Below, piece after piece: positions 1 through 6,503 of a DNA stretch of 9,470 nt. The position numbers and the translations under genes are program-made. Under the pieces are notes generated by a model. It saw only the letters and a list, made by a program, of their open reading frames with translations. It was not told where the DNA came from and ran no database searches. How positions within the stretch are numbered: the stretch's first letter is position 1; each line of letters starts with the position of its first letter. The DNA is from Candidatus Brevefilum sp. GTDB lineage: Bacteria; Chloroflexota; Anaerolineae; Anaerolineales; Anaerolineaceae. The DNA is taken from assembly GCA_007135845.1 (NCBI GenBank), contig SLIC01000061.1, positions 1-9,470 on the forward strand, in the 5' to 3' direction.

Positions 1-930
1 CACATTGCCGACATCAGCCCATTGGCTTCGCTGGAACATTTGAAAACCCTGGATTTACGAGAAAATCGTTTTGAAGATGTGGAGGCTTTACGAGATCTTA
101 AATCTTTGACAACCTTGAATCTGAGAGAGAACGAGATCAGAGACCTGGCGCCGTTAGAGGGATTATCAGATTTGGTGTACTTAAACATCCATTCCAACCC
201 TGTTGACTCTGGTTGGCACGTTTTGTCAAACTTCACATTACTGGAAACGCTGATCATGCGGGATGTTGCGATTGCTGATCAGGCGAGTGTTTTAGCAGCA
301 TTATCCAACCTGACCCGGTTAAATATGCGGAATACGGGCATTCAAGACATTTCTTTCCTGAAAAATATGGTACATATGGAAATGTTGGATCTGCGTGGAA
401 ACAGCATTGACGATCTTACAGCCTTAAAGGAAATGTCTAACCTAGAAGAAGCAGATTTACGAAAAAACCAGATCACCAATATCTCTCCTTTAGGCAACCT
501 GACCCAGCTCAGGTCTTTAAACCTGCGAGAGAATCAGATAAGGGACCTCAGTCCGCTGGCTGGTTTGAGAGACCTTCGTTATCTTAACATTCATTCGAAC
601 CCGGTTGAAATTGGGATAGAGGCAATTGGGAATTTGCACTACCTGGAAACGCTCATCATGAGAAACGTCTTTATCGGTGATGCGTACCCGTTTCTGTTGA
701 ACTTAACCAAGCTTCAGGGTTTGAATATCCAGAACACAGGAATCACCAGCCTTGAACCTTTGGGAACGCTAATGGCTTTGGGTGCACTGCAAGATCAACC
801 TGGGGATGCGATAATGGCTTATGTCAACATCCTGGATAATCCGATCCTCGAAAATGGAACCGATATCTATGAACCAATCCGAACTTATTGGCAGAATATC
901 AGCTACCGGTATCCACTGGAACTGCCGTAG
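1..930 (+). CDS. Leucine-rich-repeat protein, 3' part (start outside window)
   Basis: The reading frame is open to base 1, so the gene begins upstream and the ATG at 22 is probably an internal Met. About 309 residues are visible. They form internalin-like LRRs of about 22 residues with the pattern LxxLxxLxLxxNxIxDLxPL, for example LNLRENEIRDLAPL and LNLRENQIRDLSPL. Numbering from the Met at base 22, a higher-order unit of 134 residues is present twice: residues 12-107 match 146-241. The repeats fade after residue about 250, and a short non-repetitive tail containing ILDNPI and ending in LELP looks like a C-terminal cap. No sortase signal, transmembrane helix or second domain follows. Such LRR arrays are protein-binding solenoids, but partner and location cannot be told without the N-terminus. 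The LRR assignment is firm; the function is unknown. Confidence 0.9.
   Translation, partial: HIADISPLASLEHLKTLDLRENRFEDVEALRDLKSLTTLNLRENEIRDLAPLEGLSDLVYLNIHSNPVDSGWHVLSNFTLLETLIMRDVAIADQASVLAALSNLTRLNMRNTGIQDISFLKNMVHMEMLDLRGNSIDDLTALKEMSNLEEADLRKNQITNISPLGNLTQLRSLNLRENQIRDLSPLAGLRDLRYLNIHSNPVEIGIEAIGNLHYLETLIMRNVFIGDAYPFLLNLTKLQGLNIQNTGITSLEPLGTLMALGALQDQPGDAIMAYVNILDNPILENGTDIYEPIRTYWQNISYRYPLELP
121..747 (+). repeat. 402-bp supra-repeat inside the LRR gene
   Basis: Bases 121-345 and 523-747 encode matching segments at a constant offset of 402 bp (134 codons, roughly six LRRs). Fixed anchors are LREN(E/Q)IRDL, LNIHSNPV, LETLIMR and NTGI, and none is shifted. In the LNIHSNPV codons (181-204 against 583-606) the protein is identical while four codons differ silently. 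The copies therefore look old and held by protein-level selection. The match extends upstream more weakly, to about 55 against 457. Confidence 0.75.
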
Positions 931-947
931 AGAGAGTGGTGGAAAAG

Positions 948-974
948 TTGTTGTGGAGAATCTCATATTATAAT
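948..974 (+). promoter_or_regulatory. Candidate promoter for the CPBP protease gene
   Basis: A perfect TATAAT lies at 969-974, with TTGTTG at 948-953 as a possible -35 box. The 15-bp spacer is shorter than the usual 17, and there is no extended -10 TG. A second weaker option is TTGCTT (1012-1017) with TCTAAT (1033-1038), also at 15 bp. The gap between the LRR stop and the next start (146 bp) allows a promoter here. This is a motif match only. Confidence 0.27.
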
Positions 975-1063
975 GCTGCTGGTGAAAAACAATCTTGAAA
1001 AGGCGGTTGATTTGCTTGTTTCCAAGAAATTCTCTAATTATTAAAAAAATGAGGTTCTAGTTT

Positions 1064-1068
1064 AGGAG
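1064..1068 (+). promoter_or_regulatory. Ribosome binding site AGGAG
   Basis: AGGAG sits 8 nt before the ATG at 1077. It supports that start for the CPBP protease gene, and no in-frame rival start lies nearby. Confidence 0.7.
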
Positions 1069-1076
1069 TAGGAATC

Positions 1077-1856
1077 ATGTCAATTTGGCTGCAAATATTG
1101 ATCTTTGGGATCACTGGATTATTGATCTATGTGGGTGTTTATGTCGTTGTACCAAAACAAAGCAAGCTTGGGCTTTCTGAGATTGTTTCTTTCTTTGGCA
1201 GTTTGTGGCTGCCGGTGTTTCTGTTAACACCAACGGCTTTATTGCTTTATGTGTTTGTAGAAGGGGGGATATTCGATCTGGAGCAGATCATGACACGGTT
1301 CAGGTTTACGGCAATCACAGGTTCAGATTGGTTTTGGGTTTTAGGAGGAATAGTTGTGACCATAGCAGCAGATCAGCTTCTGGAACCGATTGGCAAGAAG
1401 TTGGCGAAGGTCAAAGCATTGTCACCGCCGGATTATTTACCAGCACCGTTTAACCCTTTAGATGAAATATCGCTTCCTTTGAAGCGTTTCTTTGATGTGG
1501 ATTTACCGGGTAACTGGAAGTTCTTACTGCTTTTTATCCCGCTTCACCTGGTTGCCATGTTCAGTGAAGAAGTCATGTGGCGTGGTTTTTTACTCCCCAT
1601 TCAAGAAAACATGTTTGGCAGTTTCGCCTGGGTGATTAATGGATTGTTGTGGGCCTGGCTGGTGCACGCTATTCTGAAATGGCATTTTATTGGCATGATT
1701 CCGGGTATGCTGGCAGCACCACTGGTTGCACAGATGACGGGATCAACCTGGTCTGCTGTTATTGTCCATGTGATCCCGAATGCCATTCTGTGGATATTAT
1801 TATTTTGGGGTGTTATGGCGAATCCGCCAATAAACAATTACGGTCTAGAGATGTAA
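1077..1856 (+). CDS. CPBP-family intramembrane metalloprotease
   Basis: This is a 259-residue polytopic membrane protein with hydrophobic helices near residues 4-25, 38-61, 85-101, 148-162, 183-198 and 227-247. The CPBP (CAAX protease / bacteriocin-processing, Abi) signature is visible. Motif 1 is SEEVMWRGF, with Glu164-Glu165 and Arg169. The motif 2 histidine is His197 in WAWLVH, although the usual FxxxH Phe is Ala193. The last motif is HVIPN, with His231 and Asn235. In this family the Glu pair and the histidines build the active site inside the membrane. Substrates of bacterial members are mostly unknown; roles in prenyl-protein processing, bacteriocin self-immunity or signalling are known only for some relatives. 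The region between residues 103 and 145 is a polar, Pro-rich loop, probably cytoplasmic. The gene stands alone, with an AGGAG site upstream, non-coding DNA on both sides and no bacteriocin gene nearby. The family is well supported; the biological role is not. Confidence 0.88.
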   Translation: MSIWLQILIFGITGLLIYVGVYVVVPKQSKLGLSEIVSFFGSLWLPVFLLTPTALLLYVFVEGGIFDLEQIMTRFRFTAITGSDWFWVLGGIVVTIAADQLLEPIGKKLAKVKALSPPDYLPAPFNPLDEISLPLKRFFDVDLPGNWKFLLLFIPLHLVAMFSEEVMWRGFLLPIQENMFGSFAWVINGLLWAWLVHAILKWHFIGMIPGMLAAPLVAQMTGSTWSAVIVHVIPNAILWILLFWGVMANPPINNYGLEM

Positions 1857-1877
1857 AATTAAATTTCTACATTCTCT
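1847..1877 (+). repeat. Imperfect hairpin over the CPBP stop codon
   Basis: AGAGATGTA (1847-1855) pairs with TACATTCTCT (1868-1877) with one bulged T. Inside it AAATT (1856-1860) pairs with AATTT (1862-1866). This gives about 14 pairs with two single-base bulges and overlaps the TAA stop. It is AT-rich and no T-run follows, so it is not a standard intrinsic terminator. A weak 3'-end or mRNA-protecting structure is possible. Confidence 0.35.
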
Positions 1878-2052
1878 GAATCGATGAAAATTAGATTTGG
1901 TGAACCTTACTAAATTTTATTTGGTAAAACGTATATCATGACTGGGACTTATGTTCATTCTTGTGCTTGTTATTATGAAATTGCAGTTCCTATCTTTTTT
2001 GGACCACATTCGATTTCATGGTGTGAATTATGAAACAAATTTTTCCAAATGG

Positions 2053-2067
2053 TGTTAATCATTAACA
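2053..2067. repeat. 15-bp palindrome, candidate operator
   Basis: TGTTAAT-C-ATTAACA is a perfect inverted repeat with 7-bp arms and a 1-base centre, 193 bp before the degV start. Arms of this size suit a dimeric helix-turn-helix regulator. AT-rich DNA can form such a site by chance, and the distance to degV is long. Confidence 0.3.
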
Positions 2068-2218
2068 AGCGGTAAATCATCTGCAAGCGATATGGTTTTA
2101 GGAAACAGGTGAAGCATTGTTTAATCAGCAATATATTATTGATGAAACTTTGTACCGGAATTATCAAATGAATGGTTTATGCGATAAAATAGATAATACA
2201 TATTAATGTTATTTACAT

Positions 2219-2234
2219 GGTGACATGGCTCACC
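2219..2234 (+). repeat. Small stem-loop before the degV ribosome binding site
   Basis: GGTGA (2219-2223) and TCACC (2230-2234) form a 5-bp stem with a 6-base loop, ending 14 bp before the degV Shine-Dalgarno sequence. It could act as an operator or leader structure, but the stem is short. Confidence 0.22.
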
Positions 2235-2248
2235 TAAATGAAAGGAAA

Positions 2249-2256
2249 AGGTGGAG
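2249..2256 (+). promoter_or_regulatory. Ribosome binding site AGGTGGAG, decides the degV start
   Basis: AGGTGGAG lies just before the ATG at 2260 (5 nt from its AGGTGG core). It overlaps the possible GTG start at 2251, which argues for the ATG. The GTG would have to use AAAGGA at 2241-2246, only 4 nt away. Confidence 0.5.
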
Positions 2257-2259
2257 AAA

Positions 2260-3144
2260 ATGAGTATTCAAATTGTTACTGACACAACCAGTGATATACC
2301 CGCATCTGTTCTGGAGACATTACCAATCACAGTGATCCCACTGTACATCACACTAAACGGCAAGAGTTTCAGGGATAACATTGACTTGACTCGAAAGGAA
2401 TTTTACGAAGCGCTTCCCACCGCACATCCACACCCAACAACTGCTGCGCCATCACCTGCCCAATATGAGCAGGTCTATGATCAACTCGCAGAGCAAGGTG
2501 CAACTACCATATTTTCAATCCACATTTCAAAAACGCTGAGCGCGGTCTACCAATCTGCAGAATTAGCGGCAGAACAATATCAGCGCGTGCCCGTGATTCC
2601 GATTGATTCGGGTAACCTGTCAATGGCAGAAGGATTTATTGTCATTAAAGCTGCCCAGGCTGCTGCAGAAGAAAAATCTGTGGAAGAAATCCAGTCAGTG
2701 ATCGATGATGCAATCCTGCATGCCCAAGCTTTTGCGAAACTAGATACGATCGACTATTTATTGCGTGGGGGACGCATGAGCGCAATTCAATATAATGTGG
2801 TCAGCCTGTTAGGTATCAAGCCAATACTAAAAATGAATAACGGCACCTCGCGGATGGAGATTGCCCGAACAAAGAGCAAAGCCTTTGAAAAAGTGCTCAA
2901 TGTAGCCATGGAGAAGTTCCCCAAGTCTGAGCTGTTTGGCATTACCCATGCCAATGCACCCGAACAAGTCAATGAACTTATTCAAAAACTGACGCAAGCC
3001 TATCCAGATATACCACATCCTCTTGTATCAGGTGTCACCCCATCCCTGGGTTCGCACGTTGGTCCAGGAGCGGTATGTGTGAACTGGATGGAAAGCAAAG
3101 CGGAGGGAGATCCTGAAAAGAAGGGATTGCGTAAGTGGCTATAG
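2260..3144 (+). CDS. DegV family fatty-acid-binding protein
   Basis: This 294-residue protein (297 if the GTG at 2251 is used) has the full length and all hallmark segments of DegV/FakB. These are the N-terminal IVTDTTSDIP (strand plus Thr/Ser loop), the SIHISKTLSAVYQSA lipid-head-group loop, the DSGNLSMAEGF segment, LDYLLRGGRMS-like DTIDYLLRGGRMS, LLGIKPIL, and the C-terminal GSHVGPGA loop. Known members bind one fatty acid in a buried pocket, and FakB proteins present it to the kinase FakA to make acyl-phosphate for phospholipid synthesis. No fakA-like gene is in the window, so the pairing is unproven here. The protein is predicted to be soluble and cytoplasmic, with no signal peptide. The ATG at 2260 is preferred from its ribosome binding site and because family members usually begin just before the IVTD strand. 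It heads a same-strand run of small membrane-protein genes. Confidence 0.93.
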   Translation: MSIQIVTDTTSDIPASVLETLPITVIPLYITLNGKSFRDNIDLTRKEFYEALPTAHPHPTTAAPSPAQYEQVYDQLAEQGATTIFSIHISKTLSAVYQSAELAAEQYQRVPVIPIDSGNLSMAEGFIVIKAAQAAAEEKSVEEIQSVIDDAILHAQAFAKLDTIDYLLRGGRMSAIQYNVVSLLGIKPILKMNNGTSRMEIARTKSKAFEKVLNVAMEKFPKSELFGITHANAPEQVNELIQKLTQAYPDIPHPLVSGVTPSLGSHVGPGAVCVNWMESKAEGDPEKKGLRKWL

Positions 3145-3197
3145 TAATTACTGCAAAACGAATAAAAGTATAAAGGTTAGCAAAGTAAGGATAAAAG

Positions 3198-3548
3198 ATG
3201 AAAACCGCAAAAATTATTGCCTGGTTGGGCGTCATCGCGATGACTGCTGCGCTGCTGAATGGGTTTATCGTTGGCGATTTTTCCCGAGATGGTGGTGAAA
3301 TCCTAGCTAACCCCTGGGGCATTGTCTCCATCGTTGATTTATATGTTGGATTTGTTTTATTTTCCCTGTGGATTGCCTTCCGTGAGACGAAGATCATCTC
3401 AGCAGTCATCTGGATCGTTCTGATGATGGTGCTGGGCTTCTTTACAGGGAGCGTTTATGTTTTGATCACGCTTTATGCGAGCAAAGGTGATTGGGTTAAG
3501 TTTTTCCTGGGCGGGCGAGCGGATCAAGTAACCCGGTCTCAAGGGTAG
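3198..3548 (+). CDS. Small integral membrane protein, DUF1475-like
   Basis: A 116-residue protein with three likely transmembrane helices at about 4-24, 43-62 and 67-94. The segment NPWGIVSIVDLYVGF followed by FSLWIAFRE (residues about 38-63) resembles the core of DUF1475, a membrane family of unknown function found in bacteria and plants. That match is from memory of the family pattern and is moderate. The start is supported by TAAGGA (3186-3191), 6 nt before the ATG. It lies 53 bp after degV and 31 bp before the next gene. The C-terminal tail (GGRADQVTRSQG) is polar and probably cytoplasmic. No catalytic motif is visible, and function is unknown. Confidence 0.8.
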   Translation: MKTAKIIAWLGVIAMTAALLNGFIVGDFSRDGGEILANPWGIVSIVDLYVGFVLFSLWIAFRETKIISAVIWIVLMMVLGFFTGSVYVLITLYASKGDWVKFFLGGRADQVTRSQG

Positions 3549-3565
3549 TTCTCGAAAAAATTTGA

Positions 3566-3571
3566 TAGGAG
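3566..3571 (+). promoter_or_regulatory. Ribosome binding site TAGGAG region, sets start at 3580
   Basis: ATAGGAG ends 8 nt before the ATG at 3580. The longer frame from TTG at 3562 would place this site inside the coding region, so the ATG is chosen. Confidence 0.65.
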
Positions 3572-3579
3572 TCATTGCG

Positions 3580-3927
3580 ATGGATGTGTTAAATATCTTG
3601 AAGATCATTGCTGCGCTGGGTACAGTGGCGACGGGTTTGATCTCGCTGATCAAACCCCGGGCAGTCTTTGCCTTCACGGGATTGCGCGCGGAGGGTGGCA
3701 GAGGAATAACAGAAATTCGCGCGATTCTCGGTGCTTTTTTCGTCGGGCTGGGCCTGACGGCTCTCTACTTCCGGTCTCCACAGCCCTATGCCATGCTGGG
3801 TATCACTTATCTTTTGGTTGGTTTGGTACGGTTTGTATCGATGTTTATCGATGACTCTATTGAACAATCAAATATCATCAGTGTGGTTGTCGAAATTGTT
3901 TTTGGGATTATTCTTGTTTTACCGTAA
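3580..3927 (+). CDS. Small integral membrane protein, DUF4345-like
   Basis: A 115-residue protein with four predicted helices at about 4-23, 44-61, 66-86 and 96-114. The pattern of an N-terminal helix, a PRAVFAFTGL segment, then ITEIRAILGAFFVGLGL, a VGLVRFVSMFID segment and a final helix preceded by Glu in VVEIVFG fits the DUF4345 membrane family, whose function is unknown. The start at 3580 follows from its ribosome binding site. The gene is 31 bp downstream of the previous membrane gene and 24 bp upstream of the next, so co-translation from one mRNA is likely. No enzyme motif is visible. Confidence 0.8.
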   Translation: MDVLNILKIIAALGTVATGLISLIKPRAVFAFTGLRAEGGRGITEIRAILGAFFVGLGLTALYFRSPQPYAMLGITYLLVGLVRFVSMFIDDSIEQSNIISVVVEIVFGIILVLP

Positions 3928-3951
3928 ACCAAACGAAGGTGCTTAAGGCTT

Positions 3952-4620
3952 ATGGGAAAAACGCAGGAAATTGGAGAAGAGCTGAAATCGGTCCTCTCTG
4001 GCCGAACAATAGATGCCCTGCTGCCGCCGCTGCTTTTTGTGATTGCCAATGGGTTTTTAAGGCTAGAAATTGCTGTTGTGGGGGCAGTGGGTTTGGCTGT
4101 TTTGTTGACAGGGTTTCGGATTATTAGAGGGCAGCGGTGGTTTTATGCCCTGGTCGGTTTACTGGGGGTTGGATTGGCTGCGGGGTTGGCATTACTTACC
4201 CGCGATGCTGCCAGTTATTTCATTCCCACGATCATTGGGAGTGGTTTGGTATTCCTCGTAATGATCATCAGCAACCTGGTTGGTAAGCCGCTAGCAGCCT
4301 GGCTCAGCCATCTAACCCGGGGATGGCCGCTGGAATGGTTCTGGCGGGATGACGTCAAGCCCGCGTACACTGAGGTGACCTGGGTGTGGGCGTTATTAGT
4401 CGCCACACGGTTAACGATTCAAGTCATTCTGTTTCAGCGCGGGGATGCTACAGCCTTGGGATGGGCGAATATCCTGCTGGGTTGGCCGGTGACAATCGCG
4501 GTGCTGGTGTTGAGTTATATCTATGGCATTTGGCGATTACGGCAGTTAGGCGGACCAGGCGTGCACGAGTTCAGGGAAGGTAAAACACCGCCCTGGGAAG
4601 GACAAACACGCGGTTTTTAA
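3952..4620 (+). CDS. DUF3159-like integral membrane protein
   Basis: A 222-residue polytopic membrane protein. Its layout is that of DUF3159: an N-terminal LPPLLFVIANGF helix (about 24-36), paired helices through about 37-80, then FIPTIIGSG (about 90-98) and SNLVGKPLAAWL (about 106-117). A hydrophilic WFWRDDVKPAY loop (about 128-138) leads to a WVWALLVATRLTIQ helix (about 143-156), a LGWPVTIAVL helix and a basic C-terminal tail. DUF3159 is best known from Actinobacteria and relatives and has no established function. The start is ATG with GAAGGTG (3935-3941) 10 nt upstream, a somewhat long spacing; AAGG at 3945-3948 is closer than ideal. It is the last gene of the plus-strand run and its stop codon falls inside a hairpin. 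Confidence 0.85.
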   Translation: MGKTQEIGEELKSVLSGRTIDALLPPLLFVIANGFLRLEIAVVGAVGLAVLLTGFRIIRGQRWFYALVGLLGVGLAAGLALLTRDAASYFIPTIIGSGLVFLVMIISNLVGKPLAAWLSHLTRGWPLEWFWRDDVKPAYTEVTWVWALLVATRLTIQVILFQRGDATALGWANILLGWPVTIAVLVLSYIYGIWRLRQLGGPGVHEFREGKTPPWEGQTRGF

Positions 4621-4630
4621 ATGAAAACCG
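4611..4630. repeat. Hairpin over the DUF3159-like stop codon
   Basis: CGGTTTT (4611-4617) and AAAACCG (4624-4630) are perfect 7-bp arms around the stop codon. The right arm is also the left arm of the next hairpin (4625-4648), so the two structures exclude each other. Confidence 0.45.
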
Positions 4631-4648
4631 GTGTGTTGATATCGGTTT
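4625..4648 (-). terminator. Convergent-gap hairpin, probable terminator of the minus-strand operon
   Basis: AAACCG (4625-4630) pairs with CGGTTT (4643-4648). Read on the minus strand, the stem is followed by TTTTCATTT-like sequence, a modest U-rich tail just after the 4661 stop, which fits an intrinsic terminator. On the plus strand the stem can extend to ten pairs with two G-U pairs and a GUUG loop, but no U-tract follows, so it is weaker in that direction. Confidence 0.45.
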
Positions 4649-4660
4649 AGTAAGGCTATT

Positions 4661-6478
4661 CTAAGGAAAACTCAAATCCATGATGAGGACGTACCCGAGC
4701 ACATTTGCCTCGGCTGTGCGATACTCAATCAAAACACATTCACGGTTTAAATTATCAAAGACCCGGTCTGGGATGGACAGCAAGGTGACCACTGCACCCT
4801 CTGGGATGCGTCCGGTGGATCGGAAGCCCTCATAACAGGCCTGCCGGGCAAATAAATCTCGCATGGCCGTCCCGGTGACAATCGGTGTGGGTGTGACCGT
4901 ATAAAAGGGCGTTTCTGTCGGAGTCGGTTCAGGTGTTGGAGTCTCTGTGGGTGTTGGCGTGATCGTGCTGGTTGGCGTAATCGTTGCGGTCATCGTGGGT
5001 GAAGGGGTTAATGCCAATTGCCGTTGTTGTACGGCACTTGCAATACCACGTCCACCGAAAAACAACAGCAGGATGATGATGATCACGGCAAATCCACCAC
5101 CACCGTAAAAAGTGATATGGTACCAGCGGAGATGGCGTTTGAGGTCTAATACCCCTGGGTCTTGTGGAAACCGGTTCCGAACAGCTTTACTGATTAAGAA
5201 TGCTGTACGGGGGAAAAAGCGGCTTTCACCCTTCAGAGATTCTTTGGCCTGTTCAAGGCTTTCTTCATAGGTTTCGAGCTGTTCTCGTGAATCATGGATT
5301 TCTGATTCTAAATTTTGTCTTAATGGGTTGTCTGGCTGAAGAGCACCCAGGGTTGAAAGGGCGCGATCAGCTTCAGCATAAGCATTCTTTGCGGTTTTGA
5401 TGGCACTGGCCGAGTCACCCTGGCGTTTGAAGCGCTCAATGTTTTCGACCAGGCTGGTGATCACATTGGGAAGGATTGTTTCAACACGGTTGCGCAGTCG
5501 TGAGACTTTGGGTATTTCACCGTATTTCAAAGATAAACGGTCCAGTTTTTGACGGGCATCTGCCAGTCTATCCGGTGGGATGCTGCCGCTGAGGTTGATC
5601 ACATCTGCAATCTCATCCAGTGTGGATAGGTCTGAGCGAATCTCAGCTGCTTTATCAACATATTCTGGTGTGGCAACCGCACTGGCAGCAGTTTGGATTT
5701 TTGAGAGCGCACTCTGTAGTTCACCCTGGCCAAGGAGCGATAAACCCTCCTGGTAAACTTCATGTGCCTGCATCTGGTTTTCAAGGTCCTGTCGCAGTTC
5801 TTCACCCTCACGCCATCGGTTAATGCCAGCCTCTTTTAAACTGGCAAAGGCTTCATCCAGGTAATCGAGGGCGGTTTGGTACCGGAAAACCCTTGCCGCA
5901 GATTGGGCTTTTCCATAGGCTTTACCCGCATCCGGAGGCAGGGCAACAGATGGGATATTGCCTGACCGCAGGAATTCCTCGGCTTCATCTCGATGTTCCT
6001 GGGCCCGTGACCAGGTTGGCTCGATGCCCAGAACTTTTTCAAAAAGAGGTATTGCCTTCTGATAATTACCTGCATAGAAAGCTTGTTCCGCCGAATCCAT
6101 CAATGCTTCAGCTTCAGGATCATGGCTGGAGCTGAGGAATTTTTGCAAGGGATCATAAGTGTCATCCTCGCCAAGCTGTGGCGAGACACTGGGAGAAACT
6201 GGCACCTGTTCTGATACAAGTTCAGGTTTTTCATCGGGTTCATCAGGTGGTGCTTGTGCTTGTGCTTCTGCCAGCCGCCGGGACCGCTCCCTACGGATCT
6301 CTCGCATTAAACGGTTAGCGTGTTCAAGATCAGTGAAATCCACTGGTTGGGAAATCCGCTCGGTGGCTAAGGCTTCAAGATAAGCACTAAGTGCATTTTC
6401 AACCTCCATCAGTTCCTCGTCGGACTGCTGAGGTTGATTTAGGACGTCCTTTGCCCTTAGGATAAGGTCAAGTAGCAT
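4661..6478 (-). CDS. TPR protein with one membrane span, Thr/Pro stalk and SH3-like C-terminal domain
   Basis: 605 residues from the ATG at 6478, chosen because AAAGGA sits 5 nt upstream; the ATG at 6538 would overlap the kinase-like gene and adds 20 unremarkable residues. In order: a charged helical N-terminus (1-about 110); a clear TPR at about 124-157 (AFYAGNYQKAIPLFEKVLGI) with weaker TPR-like units near 180-220 and 238-280; more helices, including a Glu/Gln-rich, probably coiled-coil stretch near 390-420; one transmembrane helix at about 457-476 (FAVIIIILLLFF); a Thr/Pro stalk (491-535); and a 68-residue end with an SH3-like pattern (IPEGAVVTLL, then VLGYVLI) and two cysteines (548, 581). 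Lys/Arg before the helix predicts the TPR part inside the cell and the stalk and SH3-like domain outside. It probably works with the kinase-like protein encoded 25 bp upstream. The partner and ligand are unknown. Confidence 0.87.
   Translation of the reverse strand: MLLDLILRAKDVLNQPQQSDEELMEVENALSAYLEALATERISQPVDFTDLEHANRLMREIRRERSRRLAEAQAQAPPDEPDEKPELVSEQVPVSPSVSPQLGEDDTYDPLQKFLSSSHDPEAEALMDSAEQAFYAGNYQKAIPLFEKVLGIEPTWSRAQEHRDEAEEFLRSGNIPSVALPPDAGKAYGKAQSAARVFRYQTALDYLDEAFASLKEAGINRWREGEELRQDLENQMQAHEVYQEGLSLLGQGELQSALSKIQTAASAVATPEYVDKAAEIRSDLSTLDEIADVINLSGSIPPDRLADARQKLDRLSLKYGEIPKVSRLRNRVETILPNVITSLVENIERFKRQGDSASAIKTAKNAYAEADRALSTLGALQPDNPLRQNLESEIHDSREQLETYEESLEQAKESLKGESRFFPRTAFLISKAVRNRFPQDPGVLDLKRHLRWYHITFYGGGGFAVIIIILLLFFGGRGIASAVQQRQLALTPSPTMTATITPTSTITPTPTETPTPEPTPTETPFYTVTPTPIVTGTAMRDLFARQACYEGFRSTGRIPEGAVVTLLSIPDRVFDNLNRECVLIEYRTAEANVLGYVLIMDLSFP
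4874..5008 (-). repeat. Low-complexity Thr/Pro stalk-coding segment
   Basis: Codons for residues 491-535 of the TPR membrane protein; 31 of the 45 residues are Thr or Pro, including PTPTETPTPEPTPTETP. Such stalks, common in extracytoplasmic proteins of Chloroflexota and some other Gram-positive-like bacteria, hold a domain away from the membrane and are often glycosylated. No glycosylation can be read from sequence. Confidence 0.8.
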
Positions 6479-6483
6479 GGTTT

Positions 6484-6489
6484 TCCTTT
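6484..6489 (-). promoter_or_regulatory. Ribosome binding site AAAGGA for the TPR membrane protein
   Basis: Read on the minus strand, AAAGGA lies 5 nt before the ATG at 6478, in the 25-bp gap after the kinase-like gene. It decides the start against the ATG at 6538. Confidence 0.65.
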
Positions 6490-6503
6490 CAAGATCAGGA
6501 TAG

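Larger units (their letters stand above)
1857..2250. other. AT-rich intergenic region, no gene seen
   Basis: About 394 bp lie between the CPBP stop and degV, clearly richer in A and T than the genes on either side. Only short reading frames occur: a 31-codon plus-strand frame at 1938-2033 without a ribosome binding site, and a 64-codon minus-strand frame at 1973-2167 with no recognisable domain. Neither reads like a gene. The stretch holds a 15-bp palindrome and a small stem-loop (listed separately) and must contain the degV promoter. Several TATAAT-like hexamers occur (TATTAT 2134-2139, TAAAAT 2185-2190, GATAAT 2192-2197), but none has a convincing -35 box at the right spacing. Confidence 0.6.

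Noticed and set aside
1938..2033. 31-codon plus-strand frame in the intergenic region
   Set aside because: No ribosome binding site before the ATG and no familiar sequence; chance frames of this size are expected.
1973..2167. 64-codon minus-strand frame in the intergenic region
   Set aside because: Unusual composition for a protein, no recognisable domain, and it sits in AT-rich DNA where the degV control region must lie.
3143..3152. 10-bp palindrome AGTAATTACT at the degV stop
   Set aside because: Short, AT-rich and without a following T-run; likely chance.
3035..3409. 124-codon minus-strand frame
   Set aside because: It lies opposite degV and the DUF1475-like gene, has no recognisable domain, and both plus-strand genes have clear family motifs and ribosome binding sites.
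3562..3579. TTG start for the DUF4345-like protein
   Set aside because: The TAGGAG ribosome binding site lies inside this extension and points to the ATG at 3580.
6247..6270. Short tandem GCTTGT repeats
   Set aside because: They simply encode an Ala/Gln-rich linker (AEAQAQA) in the TPR protein; three imperfect copies are not a meaningful repeat.
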